Of a stretch of 64,000 bases of DNA, positions 16,121-25,833 are shown piece after piece (positions within the stretch are counted from its first letter, which is position 1; each line of letters begins with the position of its first letter). The notes beneath the pieces are model-generated. The model saw only the letters and a list, made by a program, of their open reading frames with translations, did not search any database and was not told the DNA's origin. The position numbers were made by a program, and so were the translations under genes. This DNA comes from Agathobacter ruminis (GTDB lineage Bacteria; Bacillota; Clostridia; Lachnospirales; Lachnospiraceae), in NCBI RefSeq assembly GCF_002735305.1, contig NZ_PDYG01000100.1:1-64000 (forward strand), written 5' to 3'.

Positions 16121-18100
16121 GTGGAAAAGAATCATTTGCATTATTTGGAACAATTGTCGGAACAATATCCGACCATCAGCAAGGCGTCTGCGGAGATTAT
16201 CAACCTGCAGGCAATTCTGAATTTGCCAAAAGGCACAGAACACTTCCTGTCGGATATTCACGGAGAATATGAGGCATTTTCTCATGTGCTGAAAAACGGC
16301 TCCGGCGCTGTGCGCAAGAAAATCGATGATGTATTCGGACGGAGTCTGAGCGAAGCGGATAAGGCTGTACTTGCAACGATTATATATTATCCGCGTGAAA
16401 AAATAGAACTTGTAAAAAAGACAGAGGAAGATATGGACAGCTGGTACAAGGTGACTTTGTACCGACTGATTGAGGTATGCAAAACGGTTTCATCCAAATA
16501 TACCCGCTCCAAGGTGCGAAAAATGCTTCCGCCTGACTTTGCTTATATTATAGAGGAATTGATCACCGAAAAGCCGGAGGTGTTAAACAAAGAGGCTTAT
16601 TATGATGCAATCGTAGATACCATTGTCAACCTCGGACAGACGGAGGAATTTATTCTGGAACTGGCCACTCTGATTCAGCATCTGGCAGTGGATCACTTGC
16701 ATATTATCGGAGATATTTATGACCGTGGCCCGGGCGCTCACCTGATTATGGACCGCCTGATGAAATATCATTCGCTGGATATACAGTGGGGCAATCATGA
16801 TATTATCTGGATGGGGGCTGCAGTAGGGCAACTTGCCTGTATCGCGACCGTCATTCGCAACAGTATTCGCTATGATAATCTGGATATGATCGAGGAAGGC
16901 TATGGAATCAATATGCTTCCGCTTGCAACTTTTGCAATGTCGACCTATGCGGATGATCCATGCGATATTTTTGTTTTCAAACAGCTTGGAGATGCGACGC
17001 GTACCGTCAGCGAATCTTCTCTGATTCGCAAAATGCATAAAGCAATCTCGATTATCCGTTTCAAGCTGGAAGGGCAGCTGATTAAAAAATGGCCGGAATA
17101 TGGCATGCAGGATCGGCTTTTGCTCGAAAAAATTGATTATGAGCATGGAACCATTGAACTTGACGGAGAGGTTTATCCTTTGCGCGATTGCAATTTCCCG
17201 ACCGTGGATCCGGAAAATCCTTATCAGCTGACAGAAGAAGAACTTGCAGTTATGATGCGTTTTCGTTCCTCTTTTTTGCATTGCGACAAATTACAGAAAC
17301 ATATGCGCCTGATGCTCAAAAAAGGAAATATGTATAAGGTTTATAACGGCAATTTGCTTTATCACGGAAGTGTGCCGCTGAATGAGGATGGCACGTTCCG
17401 CAAGGTCAATATTTACGGAACCGAATACTGGGGCCGTGAATTGTTTGATGTGCTGGAATCATATGTGCGCAAAGCCTTTTTCTCTACCGATATGAAGGAA
17501 AAGGAAAAGGGTGCAGATCTGATGTGGTACATCTGGACAGCTCCGTATTCTCCGTTGTACGGACGCAAGAAGATGGCGACATTTGAGCGCTATTATATTG
17601 ACTGTCCGGACACCTGGGTGGAACCGAAGAACTGCTATTATGAATTGATTAATCAGCCGCAGATTGCAGAGATGATTTTGCATGAATTTGGCTTGTACGG
17701 CAAAAATATACATATCATCAACGGCCATGTGCCGGTTCATCGTTTAAAAGGCGAAAGCCCGGTAAAATGTGACGGAAAAGTGATTATCATTGATGGCGGA
17801 TTCTCACGCACTTATCGCAAACGTACAGGGATTGCGGGATATACTTTGATTTTTAACTCCTATGGACTGACGCTGACTGCGCATGATCCGTTTGAGTCGG
17901 CAGAGACCGCGGTAAAGGACGGAGTGGATATTGTATCACGCCGTGAAGCCGTGGAACTGGTGGACCGTCGTATTCTCGTAGGGGATACGGATGTCGGAAA
18001 GCGCATGAAGGAGCGAATCCGCGATTTGCGTGATCTAATCTCGGCATATCAGGAAGGTGCGCTTCCGGAATTGGAGAGCAGCAATTATATTGTTTATTAG
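16121..18100 (+). CDS. fbp: Fructose-1,6-bisphosphatase, class III (Firmicutes type)
   Basis: Hydrolyses fructose 1,6-bisphosphate to fructose 6-phosphate in gluconeogenesis. The 659-residue length and the metallophosphoesterase signatures FLSDIHGEYEAF, GDIYDRGPGAH and WGNHDIIW are those of the large Firmicute FBPase family rather than the classical E. coli types. GTG start at 16121, with AAAGGGGG about 10 nt upstream. It sits between the CapA-like gene (14 bp) and the small membrane protein (10 bp) in a unit that ends with a two-component system, an unusual place for a gluconeogenic enzyme. Confidence 0.94.
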   Translation: MEKNHLHYLEQLSEQYPTISKASAEIINLQAILNLPKGTEHFLSDIHGEYEAFSHVLKNGSGAVRKKIDDVFGRSLSEADKAVLATIIYYPREKIELVKKTEEDMDSWYKVTLYRLIEVCKTVSSKYTRSKVRKMLPPDFAYIIEELITEKPEVLNKEAYYDAIVDTIVNLGQTEEFILELATLIQHLAVDHLHIIGDIYDRGPGAHLIMDRLMKYHSLDIQWGNHDIIWMGAAVGQLACIATVIRNSIRYDNLDMIEEGYGINMLPLATFAMSTYADDPCDIFVFKQLGDATRTVSESSLIRKMHKAISIIRFKLEGQLIKKWPEYGMQDRLLLEKIDYEHGTIELDGEVYPLRDCNFPTVDPENPYQLTEEELAVMMRFRSSFLHCDKLQKHMRLMLKKGNMYKVYNGNLLYHGSVPLNEDGTFRKVNIYGTEYWGRELFDVLESYVRKAFFSTDMKEKEKGADLMWYIWTAPYSPLYGRKKMATFERYYIDCPDTWVEPKNCYYELINQPQIAEMILHEFGLYGKNIHIINGHVPVHRLKGESPVKCDGKVIIIDGGFSRTYRKRTGIAGYTLIFNSYGLTLTAHDPFESAETAVKDGVDIVSRREAVELVDRRILVGDTDVGKRMKERIRDLRDLISAYQEGALPELESSNYIVY

Positions 18101-18110
18101 AGGTGGTGCT

Positions 18111-18680
18111 ATGTACGAGGCGGAAGGCCTGATATTTGAAACAGAAGAAGAGGCGGCGCAGGCGCGGTCAGAGGCCGATGCGGTTCGATATATTCGTGAG
18201 CGGACCAAAATGGACGATCCGGATATGGTTTTGAAATTATATAATAATCTGTTAAAAAAACAACTGTTTAAAACGGAAGTCGGCCTCAAGTTTTTGTTTG
18301 AATTACAGGAATTTTTGGTGACCATCCCTTATATCAAAAGTGAGGATATCAAACCGATTCCCGCCCGCAATAATGCGAAAGCACAGATGGAGGACTTGCG
18401 TAAGAAGCAGTTGGAAAAGAAAATTCGCGCAAAGGACAAGCGCCGTACGCGCAGCTTTCGCATTCCTTTTTTTATTACATTATTTACGAGTATTGTTCTT
18501 GCTGCATCTGTGATTGGAATGTATGTAATCATGATTACAACGGGCGCAGATGAAGTCATTGATTATGAAAATGAACTGGTCGACCGCTATTCCGTATGGG
18601 AGCAGGAGTTGAATGAAAAGGAATCACAATTGATGGAATGGCAGAACAGACTGGAGGAATTGGAAAATGGACAAAATTAA
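18111..18680 (+). CDS. Small membrane protein of unknown function
   Basis: I place the start at ATG 18111, preceded by AGAGGTGG; upstream in-frame codons lie inside fbp. The 189-residue product has an acidic N-terminus, a basic stretch (about 105-122; RKKQLEKKIRAKDKRRTR), one transmembrane helix (about 128-150) and a C-terminal region likely to form a coiled coil (VWEQELNEKESQLMEWQN). No family was recognised. It overlaps the response regulator gene by 14 nt, implying translational coupling, so it may assist or be sensed by that system. This is inference. Confidence 0.75.
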   Translation: MYEAEGLIFETEEEAAQARSEADAVRYIRERTKMDDPDMVLKLYNNLLKKQLFKTEVGLKFLFELQEFLVTIPYIKSEDIKPIPARNNAKAQMEDLRKKQLEKKIRAKDKRRTRSFRIPFFITLFTSIVLAASVIGMYVIMITTGADEVIDYENELVDRYSVWEQELNEKESQLMEWQNRLEELENGQN

Positions 18681-19350
18681 AGTGCTGGTTGCGGATGATG
18701 AGAGCCGCATGCGCAAACTTGTCAAAGACTTTCTCGTGAAGCGCGATTTTATTGTCCTTGAGGCTTCGGACGGGGAAGAGGCATTGAGCTATTTTTATAA
18801 AGAAAAAGATATTGCATTGTTTATTCTGGACGTGATGATGCCGAAGGTCAACGGATGGGATGTGTGTAAGGAAATCCGACAGACTTCCAAGGTGCCGATT
18901 ATCATGCTGACCGCAAAAAGTGCGGAGGACGATGAATTAAACGGATTTGATCTAGGAGCGGATGAATATATTACCAAGCCGTTTTCTCCGAAAATTCTGG
19001 TGGCCCGTGCAGAAGCACTTTTGAGACGCAGTAATGCAATCACGGAAGATGCACAAATTCTTTCCTCCGGCGGCATAGAATTGAACAAGACCGCGCGTAT
19101 TGTCAAGGTCGACGGAAAGAATATCGATCTGAGTTTCAAAGAATTTGAATTGCTGGAGTATTTTATGGAAAATGTAGGGATTGCACTGACCCGTGAACGC
19201 ATTCTGGACAGCGTCTGGAATTATGATTATTACGGGGATGCGAGAACCATTGATACGCATGTCAAAAAACTGCGCAGCAAAATCGGAGAAAAGGGAGACC
19301 TGATTAAGACCGTTTGGGGTGTGGGATACAAATATACGGCAGGAGAATAA
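18667..19350 (+). CDS. OmpR/PhoB-family response regulator
   Basis: A 227-residue DNA-binding regulator. The receiver domain (1-120) has the acidic pair Asp10-Asp11, phospho-acceptor Asp55 (LFILDVMMPK), the LTAK threonine and Lys104 (YITKPF). The winged-helix effector domain spans about 130-226 (LSFKEFELLEYF, DARTIDTHVKKLRSK, VWGVGYKY). It overlaps the preceding gene by 14 nt and abuts its kinase with no gap. The regulon cannot be told from sequence. Confidence 0.95.
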   Translation: MDKIKVLVADDESRMRKLVKDFLVKRDFIVLEASDGEEALSYFYKEKDIALFILDVMMPKVNGWDVCKEIRQTSKVPIIMLTAKSAEDDELNGFDLGADEYITKPFSPKILVARAEALLRRSNAITEDAQILSSGGIELNKTARIVKVDGKNIDLSFKEFELLEYFMENVGIALTRERILDSVWNYDYYGDARTIDTHVKKLRSKIGEKGDLIKTVWGVGYKYTAGE

Positions 19351-20856
19351 ATGAAGAGAAAGCCCTTATTTTTACAATTGTCCATCACAATGACCGTTTT
19401 GGTTACGTTTGTGATTGTTGCATGTGGAATTATCAATTATACACAGTTGGAACGGTATTATGTTCGTGAAAAAGTAGAGACGCTAAAAGATGCCTACGAT
19501 GTCATCGACAAAGCCGAGATGCAGGGAAATCTGGCCAGTGATGCATTTGATGTCACCTTTGAGAAACTGTGCGCAAGAGACAATCTGAATATCCTGGTGC
19601 TGGGAAAAGGGGAAGGCGTTTTGCGCTCCAACAGCAGTACGGATTTTGCAACAATGCAGATGAATGAATTATATTATGAGCAGCAGGAGGACAATGAACG
19701 GGTATTGCTGCGTTCGGATTTGTACCGCATCGAGCGTCGAAATGATTTGCGTATGCAATCGGAATATCTGATGCTGTGGGGAACACTCGAAGACGGCAGT
19801 CCGATTTTGATCCGGACAGCTCTTGAGAGTATTCGCGAGAGTACCAAGATTTCTCTCCGGTTCTTTTTCCTAATTGCATTTGTGGCATTGCTGATCAGCA
19901 TTGTCATTATTTTGATTGTCTCCCGCAAAGTGGCGAACCCGATTCATCATTTGACGGAATTGTCGCTGAGAATGTCCAATCTGGATTTTGATGCGCGCTA
20001 TGAGAGCAGCAGTTTTTCAAGCAGAGAGATTGATACGCTCGGCAATTCTATGAATGAGATGTCGGAAAATCTCGAGGTTGCCATTTCGGATTTAAAATCC
20101 GTCAATAATGAATTGCAAAAAGACATCCAGCGCAAGGAACAGATTGATGAAATGCGCAAGGAATTTCTTTCGAATGTCTCACATGAGTTAAAGACGCCGC
20201 TTGCACTGATTTCAGGCTACGCGGAGGGATTGAAAGAAAATATCAATGATGATGAAGAAAGTCGTAATTTTTATTGTGATGTCATTATGGATGAAGCGGA
20301 AAAAATGAACCGCATGGTAAAACAGCTTCTGAATCTGAATGAGATTGAATTCGGACGCGACATGGTGGAAATGGGACGATTTAACATGACGGAACTGGTC
20401 AGAGGCATTCTTTCTGCAAATGCCATTTTGGCAGAGCAGGCAGGTGCAAAAATCGTTTTTGATGAGACATTGGATCCGGCATGCGTCTGGGCGGATGAAT
20501 TCCTCGCAGAGCAGGTGCTGACCAATTTCCTGACCAATGCCATTCATCATTGTGAGGGTGAGAAGATTGTCCGCATCAGTTATCTGCTGCATGATGAGCT
20601 GTTGCGCGTATCGGTATTCAATACCGGAAAACAGATTCCGGAGGATGCCATTGACCGCATCTGGGAAAAATTCTACAAAGTGGATAAGGCGCGCACGCGT
20701 GAATACGGCGGAAGTGGCATCGGTCTTTCCATCGTCAAGGCAATTATGGATTCGCATAATCAAAAGTGTGGAATCATAAATCATGAGGACGGAGTGGAAT
20801 TTTGGGCAGAATTTGATTGTATGCTGGGCAAAAATGATTGTACACCAAAGAAATAA
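19351..20856 (+). CDS. Sensor histidine kinase, partner of the adjacent OmpR-type regulator
   Basis: A 501-residue membrane kinase. A transmembrane helix at about 10-32, an extracytoplasmic loop of about 130 residues, a second helix near 172-193 and a HAMP domain lead to HisKA with the intact H-box VSHELKTP (His278). The ATPase domain follows, with NFLTNAIHH, IWEKFYKVD and GGSGIGLSIVK. The ATG directly follows the regulator's stop codon. The ligand is unknown. Unlike the hybrid kinase at 2639, every catalytic box is conventional. Confidence 0.95.
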   Translation: MKRKPLFLQLSITMTVLVTFVIVACGIINYTQLERYYVREKVETLKDAYDVIDKAEMQGNLASDAFDVTFEKLCARDNLNILVLGKGEGVLRSNSSTDFATMQMNELYYEQQEDNERVLLRSDLYRIERRNDLRMQSEYLMLWGTLEDGSPILIRTALESIRESTKISLRFFFLIAFVALLISIVIILIVSRKVANPIHHLTELSLRMSNLDFDARYESSSFSSREIDTLGNSMNEMSENLEVAISDLKSVNNELQKDIQRKEQIDEMRKEFLSNVSHELKTPLALISGYAEGLKENINDDEESRNFYCDVIMDEAEKMNRMVKQLLNLNEIEFGRDMVEMGRFNMTELVRGILSANAILAEQAGAKIVFDETLDPACVWADEFLAEQVLTNFLTNAIHHCEGEKIVRISYLLHDELLRVSVFNTGKQIPEDAIDRIWEKFYKVDKARTREYGGSGIGLSIVKAIMDSHNQKCGIINHEDGVEFWAEFDCMLGKNDCTPKK

Positions 20857-20860
20857 GGTG

Positions 20861-20889
20861 TTGATATCAAAAATGAAATATGATAACAT
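20861..20889 (+). promoter_or_regulatory. Putative promoter of the lipoprotein gene
   Basis: TTGATA (20861-20866), a 17-bp spacer and TAACAT (20884-20889), about 55 bp before the start codon. Confidence 0.5.
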
Positions 20890-20942
20890 ACAATTATATA
20901 GGAATAAAGTATCAGAAATAATGGGGACAAAATAAAGAGCAC

Positions 20943-21665
20943 ATGAAGAAGAGAAAAATAGCAGGATTGTTCCTGATTATGGCAACGATCTTGTCGCTTT
21001 CTGCGTGCGGAACCCCGCTTTATACGATGTCGGAAGATGAGTATGAGCTGGTTATAGCATATGCAGCGGAATCGGTAGCAAAATTCAATATTTATCAGAA
21101 TGATGGCGTGATTTCTCTCTCCAAAAAAGAACTGGAATCTTATTTGGAGGAAAAGAAACCGGAGCCGGAGACGGAAACGCAAGATACGCAGGATGATAAA
21201 AATACCACAATCCGTCCGGGCGAAGGCGGCGAAAATCAGGATCCTTCTGTGACACAGCAGGATGTGACGGTACAGGAAGCGCTGGGATTGCCGGATACGA
21301 TTTCTTATACCTATCGTGGCATGAAGGTGGACGACCATTACAGTGAAACCGCCGGAGCTTTGACTGCAAATGAAGGAAATACTTTTGTGATTTTATCATT
21401 TGAATTGAAAGCAACCGCGGATACTGAAATTGATTTGTTTACGATGGCACCAAAGTTCAAACTAAGCGCAAACGGAAAAGAAGTACAGCAAAAGTCATCT
21501 CTTTTGACTTCGGATCTGGCGACTTACATCGGTGCGGTTGAGGCAAAAAAGCCGAAAACAGTGGTTCTTCTGTTTGAAATGTCCAAGGAAGATGCCGCAG
21601 CTGTGAAAGATTTTTCATTGCAAGTGACTGCAAATGACAAGACCAGCTCAATAAAATTAAAGTAA
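20943..21665 (+). CDS. Lipoprotein with DUF4352/DUF5067-like C-terminal domain
   Basis: A 240-residue exported lipoprotein. The signal sequence ends in a lipobox (LSLSACG; the Cys near residue 22 would be lipidated). A low-complexity linker rich in E, P, T and D covers about 65-110. The C-terminal half (about 115-240) has the pattern of a beta-sandwich (FVILSFELKAT, FKLSANGKEV), like the DUF4352/DUF5067 domains of Clostridial surface lipoproteins. Function unknown. It has its own promoter-like sequence and is followed by the cheV promoter, so it is probably monocistronic. Confidence 0.75.
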   Translation: MKKRKIAGLFLIMATILSLSACGTPLYTMSEDEYELVIAYAAESVAKFNIYQNDGVISLSKKELESYLEEKKPEPETETQDTQDDKNTTIRPGEGGENQDPSVTQQDVTVQEALGLPDTISYTYRGMKVDDHYSETAGALTANEGNTFVILSFELKATADTEIDLFTMAPKFKLSANGKEVQQKSSLLTSDLATYIGAVEAKKPKTVVLLFEMSKEDAAAVKDFSLQVTANDKTSSIKLK

Positions 21666-21699
21666 TTTGCAAAAAAATAGGCACAATACATAGTCAATA

Positions 21700-21708
21700 T
21701 GATATAAT
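21700..21708 (+). promoter_or_regulatory. Putative extended -10 of cheV
   Basis: TGATATAAT (TATAAT at 21703-21708) is an extended -10. The -35 region (GGCACA, 17 bp upstream) is poor. The start codon lies 35 bp downstream. Confidence 0.5.
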
Positions 21709-21742
21709 AAATAATACTTAGAGCGAATAGTGGAGGGTGAAT

Positions 21743-22651
21743 ATGGATACAAATATTCTTCTTGAATCCGGAACAAACGAACTGGAAATTTTAGAGTTTA
21801 CACTCGCAGACAATCATTATGGAATCAATGTTGCAAAAATTCGTGAGATTTTGCAATATCAGCCGGTTACTCCGGTTCCGAATACGCATCCGAGCGTAGA
21901 AGGAATCTTCATGCCGCGTGATACGATGATTACCGTAATCAATTTAAGAAAATGTCTTGGTCTTCCGGAGGCGGATGAAGAAGGTCTTTTCATCATTACC
22001 AACTTCAATAAACTTGATATTGCTTTCCATGTAGACCAGGTAATCGGAATTCATCGTGTATCATGGGAAGAGATTATTAAGCCGGATTCGACAATCAACA
22101 GCCAGGACGGAAGTATTTCCACCGGTGTAATCAAGATGGAAAACAAATTGGTAGTCATTCTTGACTTCGAGTCCATCGTATCCGGAATCAGTCCTGAAAC
22201 AGGATTGAGAACATCTGATGTAGATAATATGGTAGAGCGTGAGAGAAGCGATTCCACCATTTTGATTGCGGAGGATTCTCCGCTGCTGAGCAAGTTGATT
22301 ACAGACTGCTTAAGAAAAGCCGGATATGATAAACTTGTTATTAACAATGATGGACAAGAGGCATGGGACAAGCTTTGCGAATACAAGGCTGCAGGCAATG
22401 CATTTGACAAGATTCAGTGCATTATTACCGATATTGAGATGCCTCGCATGGACGGACATCGTTTGACCAAGTTGGTAAAGACAGACGACGACTTGAAGAA
22501 TATCCCACTCATTATCTTCTCATCTTTGGTAAACGAGGAAATGCGGCGCAAAGGCGAACAGCTTGGAGCAGATGCTCAGCTGACCAAGCCTGAAATTGGA
22601 CAGTTGGTTGATGCAATTGATCATTTGATTGAAAACGCTGCAAACAAATAA
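21743..22651 (+). CDS. cheV: Chemotaxis coupling protein CheV
   Basis: A CheW-like coupling domain (about 1-150; LEFTLADNHYGINVAKIREI) fused to a receiver domain (about 178-300; LIAEDSPLL, CIITDIEMPRMDG with the phospho-acceptor Asp, and LTKPEI with the conserved Lys). CheV links chemoreceptors to CheA and helps adaptation. I place the start at ATG 21743 behind GGAGGG (5-nt spacing) rather than GTG 21737, giving 302 residues. No other che or fla gene lies nearby. A terminator hairpin follows the stop. Confidence 0.95.
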   Translation: MDTNILLESGTNELEILEFTLADNHYGINVAKIREILQYQPVTPVPNTHPSVEGIFMPRDTMITVINLRKCLGLPEADEEGLFIITNFNKLDIAFHVDQVIGIHRVSWEEIIKPDSTINSQDGSISTGVIKMENKLVVILDFESIVSGISPETGLRTSDVDNMVERERSDSTILIAEDSPLLSKLITDCLRKAGYDKLVINNDGQEAWDKLCEYKAAGNAFDKIQCIITDIEMPRMDGHRLTKLVKTDDDLKNIPLIIFSSLVNEEMRRKGEQLGADAQLTKPEIGQLVDAIDHLIENAANK

Positions 22652-22664
22652 CGAGACTAATAAG

Positions 22665-22694
22665 AAGAGGATGTGTGTACGCACATCCTCTTTT
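22665..22694 (+). terminator. cheV terminator overlapping the next gene's ribosome site
   Basis: GAGGATGTG and CACATCCTC pair, followed by TTTT. The T-tract runs straight into TGGAGT, the ribosome site of the gene at 22705. Confidence 0.8.
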
Positions 22695-22704
22695 GGAGTA
22701 TTCT

Positions 22705-24450
22705 ATGAGCAACAAATCATCCGAAAACTATTTAGATGAATTATTATATTCGTTGAATGGAAAAGGCGCAGACCCGGTTCCGGAAGAATCCGAAGAATCA
22801 AAGGGGACTGAGCCTGTTTTTGATGCGCAGGAAAATCCGGTCAGCGATGAAGATTTTCTGAAAGAATTCGAGGAAGACCTGGGGATCTCTTCTTCAGATG
22901 ATTTTTTGTCCGGATTTGAAGACGATTTGGGGATTACCTTTGATGGCGGATCGCGCAACATGGGAAGCAAAGATGACGATTTGGATTTGTTTGATGATCT
23001 CGAGGATCTGTCGGATGCCGATTTTGACGAGCTTGACGATTTCCTTGCAGAACTCGATGACAAACCGGAAAAAGAGGAAACACCGGCCGCTTTGCAATTT
23101 GATGATGGATTGCCAAATATCAGTGATATGATTGATCTCGATTCCGTGCAGGCTGCACCGGCAGACAATCCACCGGCAGAGGCTGACACCGTACTTGAAG
23201 AGACTCCGGAACCGCAGACGGACACCGTGATTGAAGAAACTCCGGCACCGCAGACGGACATACCGCAGGAAGAGCCTGATTTGGCCGCTGAAGTGGATTT
23301 GTCTGCTTCGAATGTGGAGTTGCCGATTACGGATGCGGGAGAGCCTGACCTGGCAGGAATCGACAGCGATGACCTGCTTAATATGCTTTCCGAGACGGAA
23401 GGAATGGAAGGGATCGGCGATCTGCTTTCCAAAGATGAGGATGGCACAGCGGTTGATACCAATGATGCAATCGGTGAATTTGCAGAGCGACAGATGAATG
23501 GCGAAGATGATGCTGACGGAAAGGGCATCGAAGCGGAAGAAGAGGAAGCAGACACTCCCAAAAAGAAAAAGAAGAAAAAGAAAAAAGAAGCAAAAGAAGC
23601 GCAACCGGGATTTTTTAAACGCTTATTGAATAAGCTTTTTGAATCCGATGAAGATCTGCCGGATGATGAGGCACTTGATATGACGCCGATCGATGGTCCG
23701 GGCGTGGAAGAATTATCGGAAGAAAATATGGCCCTTCTTCGGGAACTTGAGGGTGCGGATGCACAGGACAAGCCGGAGGAAGAAGACAAAAAGGAAAAGA
23801 AGAAAAAAGAAAAGAAAGAAAAGCCGAAGAAAGAAAAGAAGGAAAAACCGAAAAAGGAAAAGAAACCGAAGAAGCCGAAAGAACCAAGAGAAAAAGGCAA
23901 GCCGCTTCCAAAGAAACCGGTGATGTTCCTTTGCCTGCTGGGCATTTCCATTGGTGCAATGATTATGATTGCAACGAATCTCGCCGGCTATTCTGTTCCG
24001 ATGTCTCAGGCCAAGAATCTGTATGACAAAGAAGAATTCGTAGAGGCATTCTCCAAGATTGAGGGCATGAAAATCAAAGAGGATGACGAAGCATTTTATC
24101 AGAGAGCATTGATTTTGGCAGAGGTAGAGATGGAATATCGTCACTATCTGATTTTCAAAAAGACAACAGACGAAAAAATGTCTGATGCCATGAGAGTGGA
24201 AACACTGGATGCACTTGTATGTGCGGCAGGACGATACAATACCCATCTCGAGGATGCACAGGAGTATCAATGTCAGGCACAGCTTGCAGAACTCGGAGGC
24301 AAAATCGAAGAGGCTTTGCAGGCAGATTACAAGATGTCTATGGATGAGGCGATTGAAATCTATAAGGCACGCACCAGAAAGCAATATACAATTTTGATTT
24401 ATAAGAAGTTAAAGGAACTGGGACTGTACAATAATGATAGCAATAATTGA
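22705..24450 (+). CDS. Very acidic/lysine-rich single-pass membrane protein, unknown function
   Basis: ATG 22705 is chosen because TGGAGT lies 8 nt upstream; the in-frame GTG at 22675 is inside the cheV terminator. The 581-residue product begins with about 270 residues very rich in Asp and Glu (DDFLSGFEDDLG, DDLDLFDDLEDLSDADFDE), including two near-copies of an EETPxPQTD unit. Next come a run of nine lysines near 290, a short hydrophobic patch, a long K/E/P tract (about 355-400), one transmembrane helix (about 408-430) and a C-terminal helical, perhaps TPR-like region. No family was recognised. The long A-rich codon runs could be frameshift-prone. It overlaps hisH by 17 nt. Confidence 0.75.
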   Translation: MSNKSSENYLDELLYSLNGKGADPVPEESEESKGTEPVFDAQENPVSDEDFLKEFEEDLGISSSDDFLSGFEDDLGITFDGGSRNMGSKDDDLDLFDDLEDLSDADFDELDDFLAELDDKPEKEETPAALQFDDGLPNISDMIDLDSVQAAPADNPPAEADTVLEETPEPQTDTVIEETPAPQTDIPQEEPDLAAEVDLSASNVELPITDAGEPDLAGIDSDDLLNMLSETEGMEGIGDLLSKDEDGTAVDTNDAIGEFAERQMNGEDDADGKGIEAEEEEADTPKKKKKKKKKEAKEAQPGFFKRLLNKLFESDEDLPDDEALDMTPIDGPGVEELSEENMALLRELEGADAQDKPEEEDKKEKKKKEKKEKPKKEKKEKPKKEKKPKKPKEPREKGKPLPKKPVMFLCLLGISIGAMIMIATNLAGYSVPMSQAKNLYDKEEFVEAFSKIEGMKIKEDDEAFYQRALILAEVEMEYRHYLIFKKTTDEKMSDAMRVETLDALVCAAGRYNTHLEDAQEYQCQAQLAELGGKIEEALQADYKMSMDEAIEIYKARTRKQYTILIYKKLKELGLYNNDSNN

Positions 24451-25048
24451 TTATGGGGCCGGCAATTTAAAAAGTGTGGAAAAGGCACTGCTTGCAATCG
24501 GCAAAGAATGCGTGATTACCCGAAATGAAAAAGAGATTCTACAGGCTGACCATGTGATTTTGCCGGGCGTCGGAGCATTTGGCGATGCGATGAATCATTT
24601 GAAACAATATGATTTGGATAAGGTGATTCGTGAATATGCACAGACAGGGAACCCGTTCCTCGGAATCTGCCTTGGCCTGCAGCTCCTTTTTGAAGGCAGT
24701 GACGAATCGGAAGGCGTGGAAGGCCTTGGACTGTTAAAGGGCGAGGTGGTCCGGATTCCGGCTGAGCCGGGTTTGAAGATTCCACATATTGGCTGGAACT
24801 CTTTGCATTTGCAAAATAACGGACGCTTATTTGCGGGAATGCAGGATGAGCCATATGTCTATTTTGTCCATTCCTATTATTTGAAGGCAAAAGAGCCGCA
24901 AATTGTAAAAGCAACAGCAGAATATGGTGTGACCATACATGCTTCGGTGGAAAAGAATCAGATTTTTGCCTGTCAATTCCATCCGGAAAAGAGCGGTGCG
25001 ATCGGATTGCAGATTTTGCGTAACTTTACTGAAATAACAAATCAATAG
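24434..25048 (+). CDS. hisH: Imidazole glycerol phosphate synthase, glutaminase subunit
   Basis: Supplies ammonia from glutamine to HisF for the cyclase step of histidine synthesis. 204 residues, the family length. The triad is visible: Cys in [10 protein letters not shown], and His and Glu in [18 protein letters not shown] is the oxyanion region. It starts inside the 3' end of the preceding membrane protein gene (17-nt overlap) and is followed by hisF after 10 bp. No other his gene is in the window. Confidence 0.96.
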   Translation: MIAIIDYGAGNLKSVEKALLAIGKECVITRNEKEILQADHVILPGVGAFGDAMNHLKQYDLDKVIREYAQTGNPFLGICLGLQLLFEGSDESEGVEGLGLLKGEVVRIPAEPGLKIPHIGWNSLHLQNNGRLFAGMQDEPYVYFVHSYYLKAKEPQIVKATAEYGVTIHASVEKNQIFACQFHPEKSGAIGLQILRNFTEITNQ

Positions 25049-25058
25049 GAATACAAAG

Positions 25059-25820
25059 ATGTTTACGAAGAGAATTATCCCATGCCTGGATGTGAACAAC
25101 GGTCGCGTTGTGAAGGGCGTTAATTTTGTGAATTTAAGAGATGCCGGAGATCCGGTTGAAATTGCGGCAGCATATGATCGCGCGGGTGCTGATGAAGTGG
25201 TTTTTCTTGATATTACGGCTTCGTCAGACCAGAGAGGCACGGTTGTAGATATGGTGCGCAGAGTGGCTGAGCGCGTCTTTATCCCGTTTACAGTCGGCGG
25301 TGGTATCCGCACGGTTGAAGATTTTAAGGTGCTTTTGCGGGAAGGTGCGGACAAGATTTCCATTAATTCCTCAGCAATCAATACGCCTGAATTGATTGGC
25401 AATGCGGCTGACAAATTCGGAAGCCAATGTGTCGTGGTTGCCATTGATGCAAAGAAAAGAGCGGATGGCAGCGGCTGGAATGTATACAAAAACGGCGGCC
25501 GGATTGATACCGGTCTGGATGCGATTGAATGGGCAGCCAAAGTGAATCAGCTGGGCGCCGGGGAAATTCTGCTGACCAGCATGGATTGCGATGGTACAAA
25601 AGCAGGATACGATATCGAACTGACCAGACAGATTGCGGAGACTGTTTCGATTCCGGTTATTGCATCAGGTGGTGCCGGTACGAAAGAACATTTTTATGAC
25701 GCGCTGACAGAGGGAAAGGCAGATGCGGTACTTGCAGCATCCCTGTTCCACTATAAGGAGCTCGAAATCAGCGATTTGAAGCAGTATTTGCATGAGAGAG
25801 GCGTGTCTGTGAGACGATAA
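25059..25820 (+). CDS. hisF: Imidazole glycerol phosphate synthase, cyclase subunit
   Basis: A TIM barrel that combines PRFAR with ammonia from HisH to give IGP and AICAR. 253 residues. Landmarks are [16 protein letters not shown] (catalytic Asp), [38 protein letters not shown] (second catalytic Asp) and IASGGAGT. ung begins 13 bp downstream, so hisH-hisF-ung are probably co-transcribed. Confidence 0.97.
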   Translation: MFTKRIIPCLDVNNGRVVKGVNFVNLRDAGDPVEIAAAYDRAGADEVVFLDITASSDQRGTVVDMVRRVAERVFIPFTVGGGIRTVEDFKVLLREGADKISINSSAINTPELIGNAADKFGSQCVVVAIDAKKRADGSGWNVYKNGGRIDTGLDAIEWAAKVNQLGAGEILLTSMDCDGTKAGYDIELTRQIAETVSIPVIASGGAGTKEHFYDALTEGKADAVLAASLFHYKELEISDLKQYLHERGVSVRR

Positions 25821-25833
25821 GGATAAAAGCAAT

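Noticed and set aside
22728-23951. 407-residue antisense open frame, very rich in Ser and Phe
   Set aside because: It is the complement of acidic and lysine codons in the gene at 22705; composition artefact.
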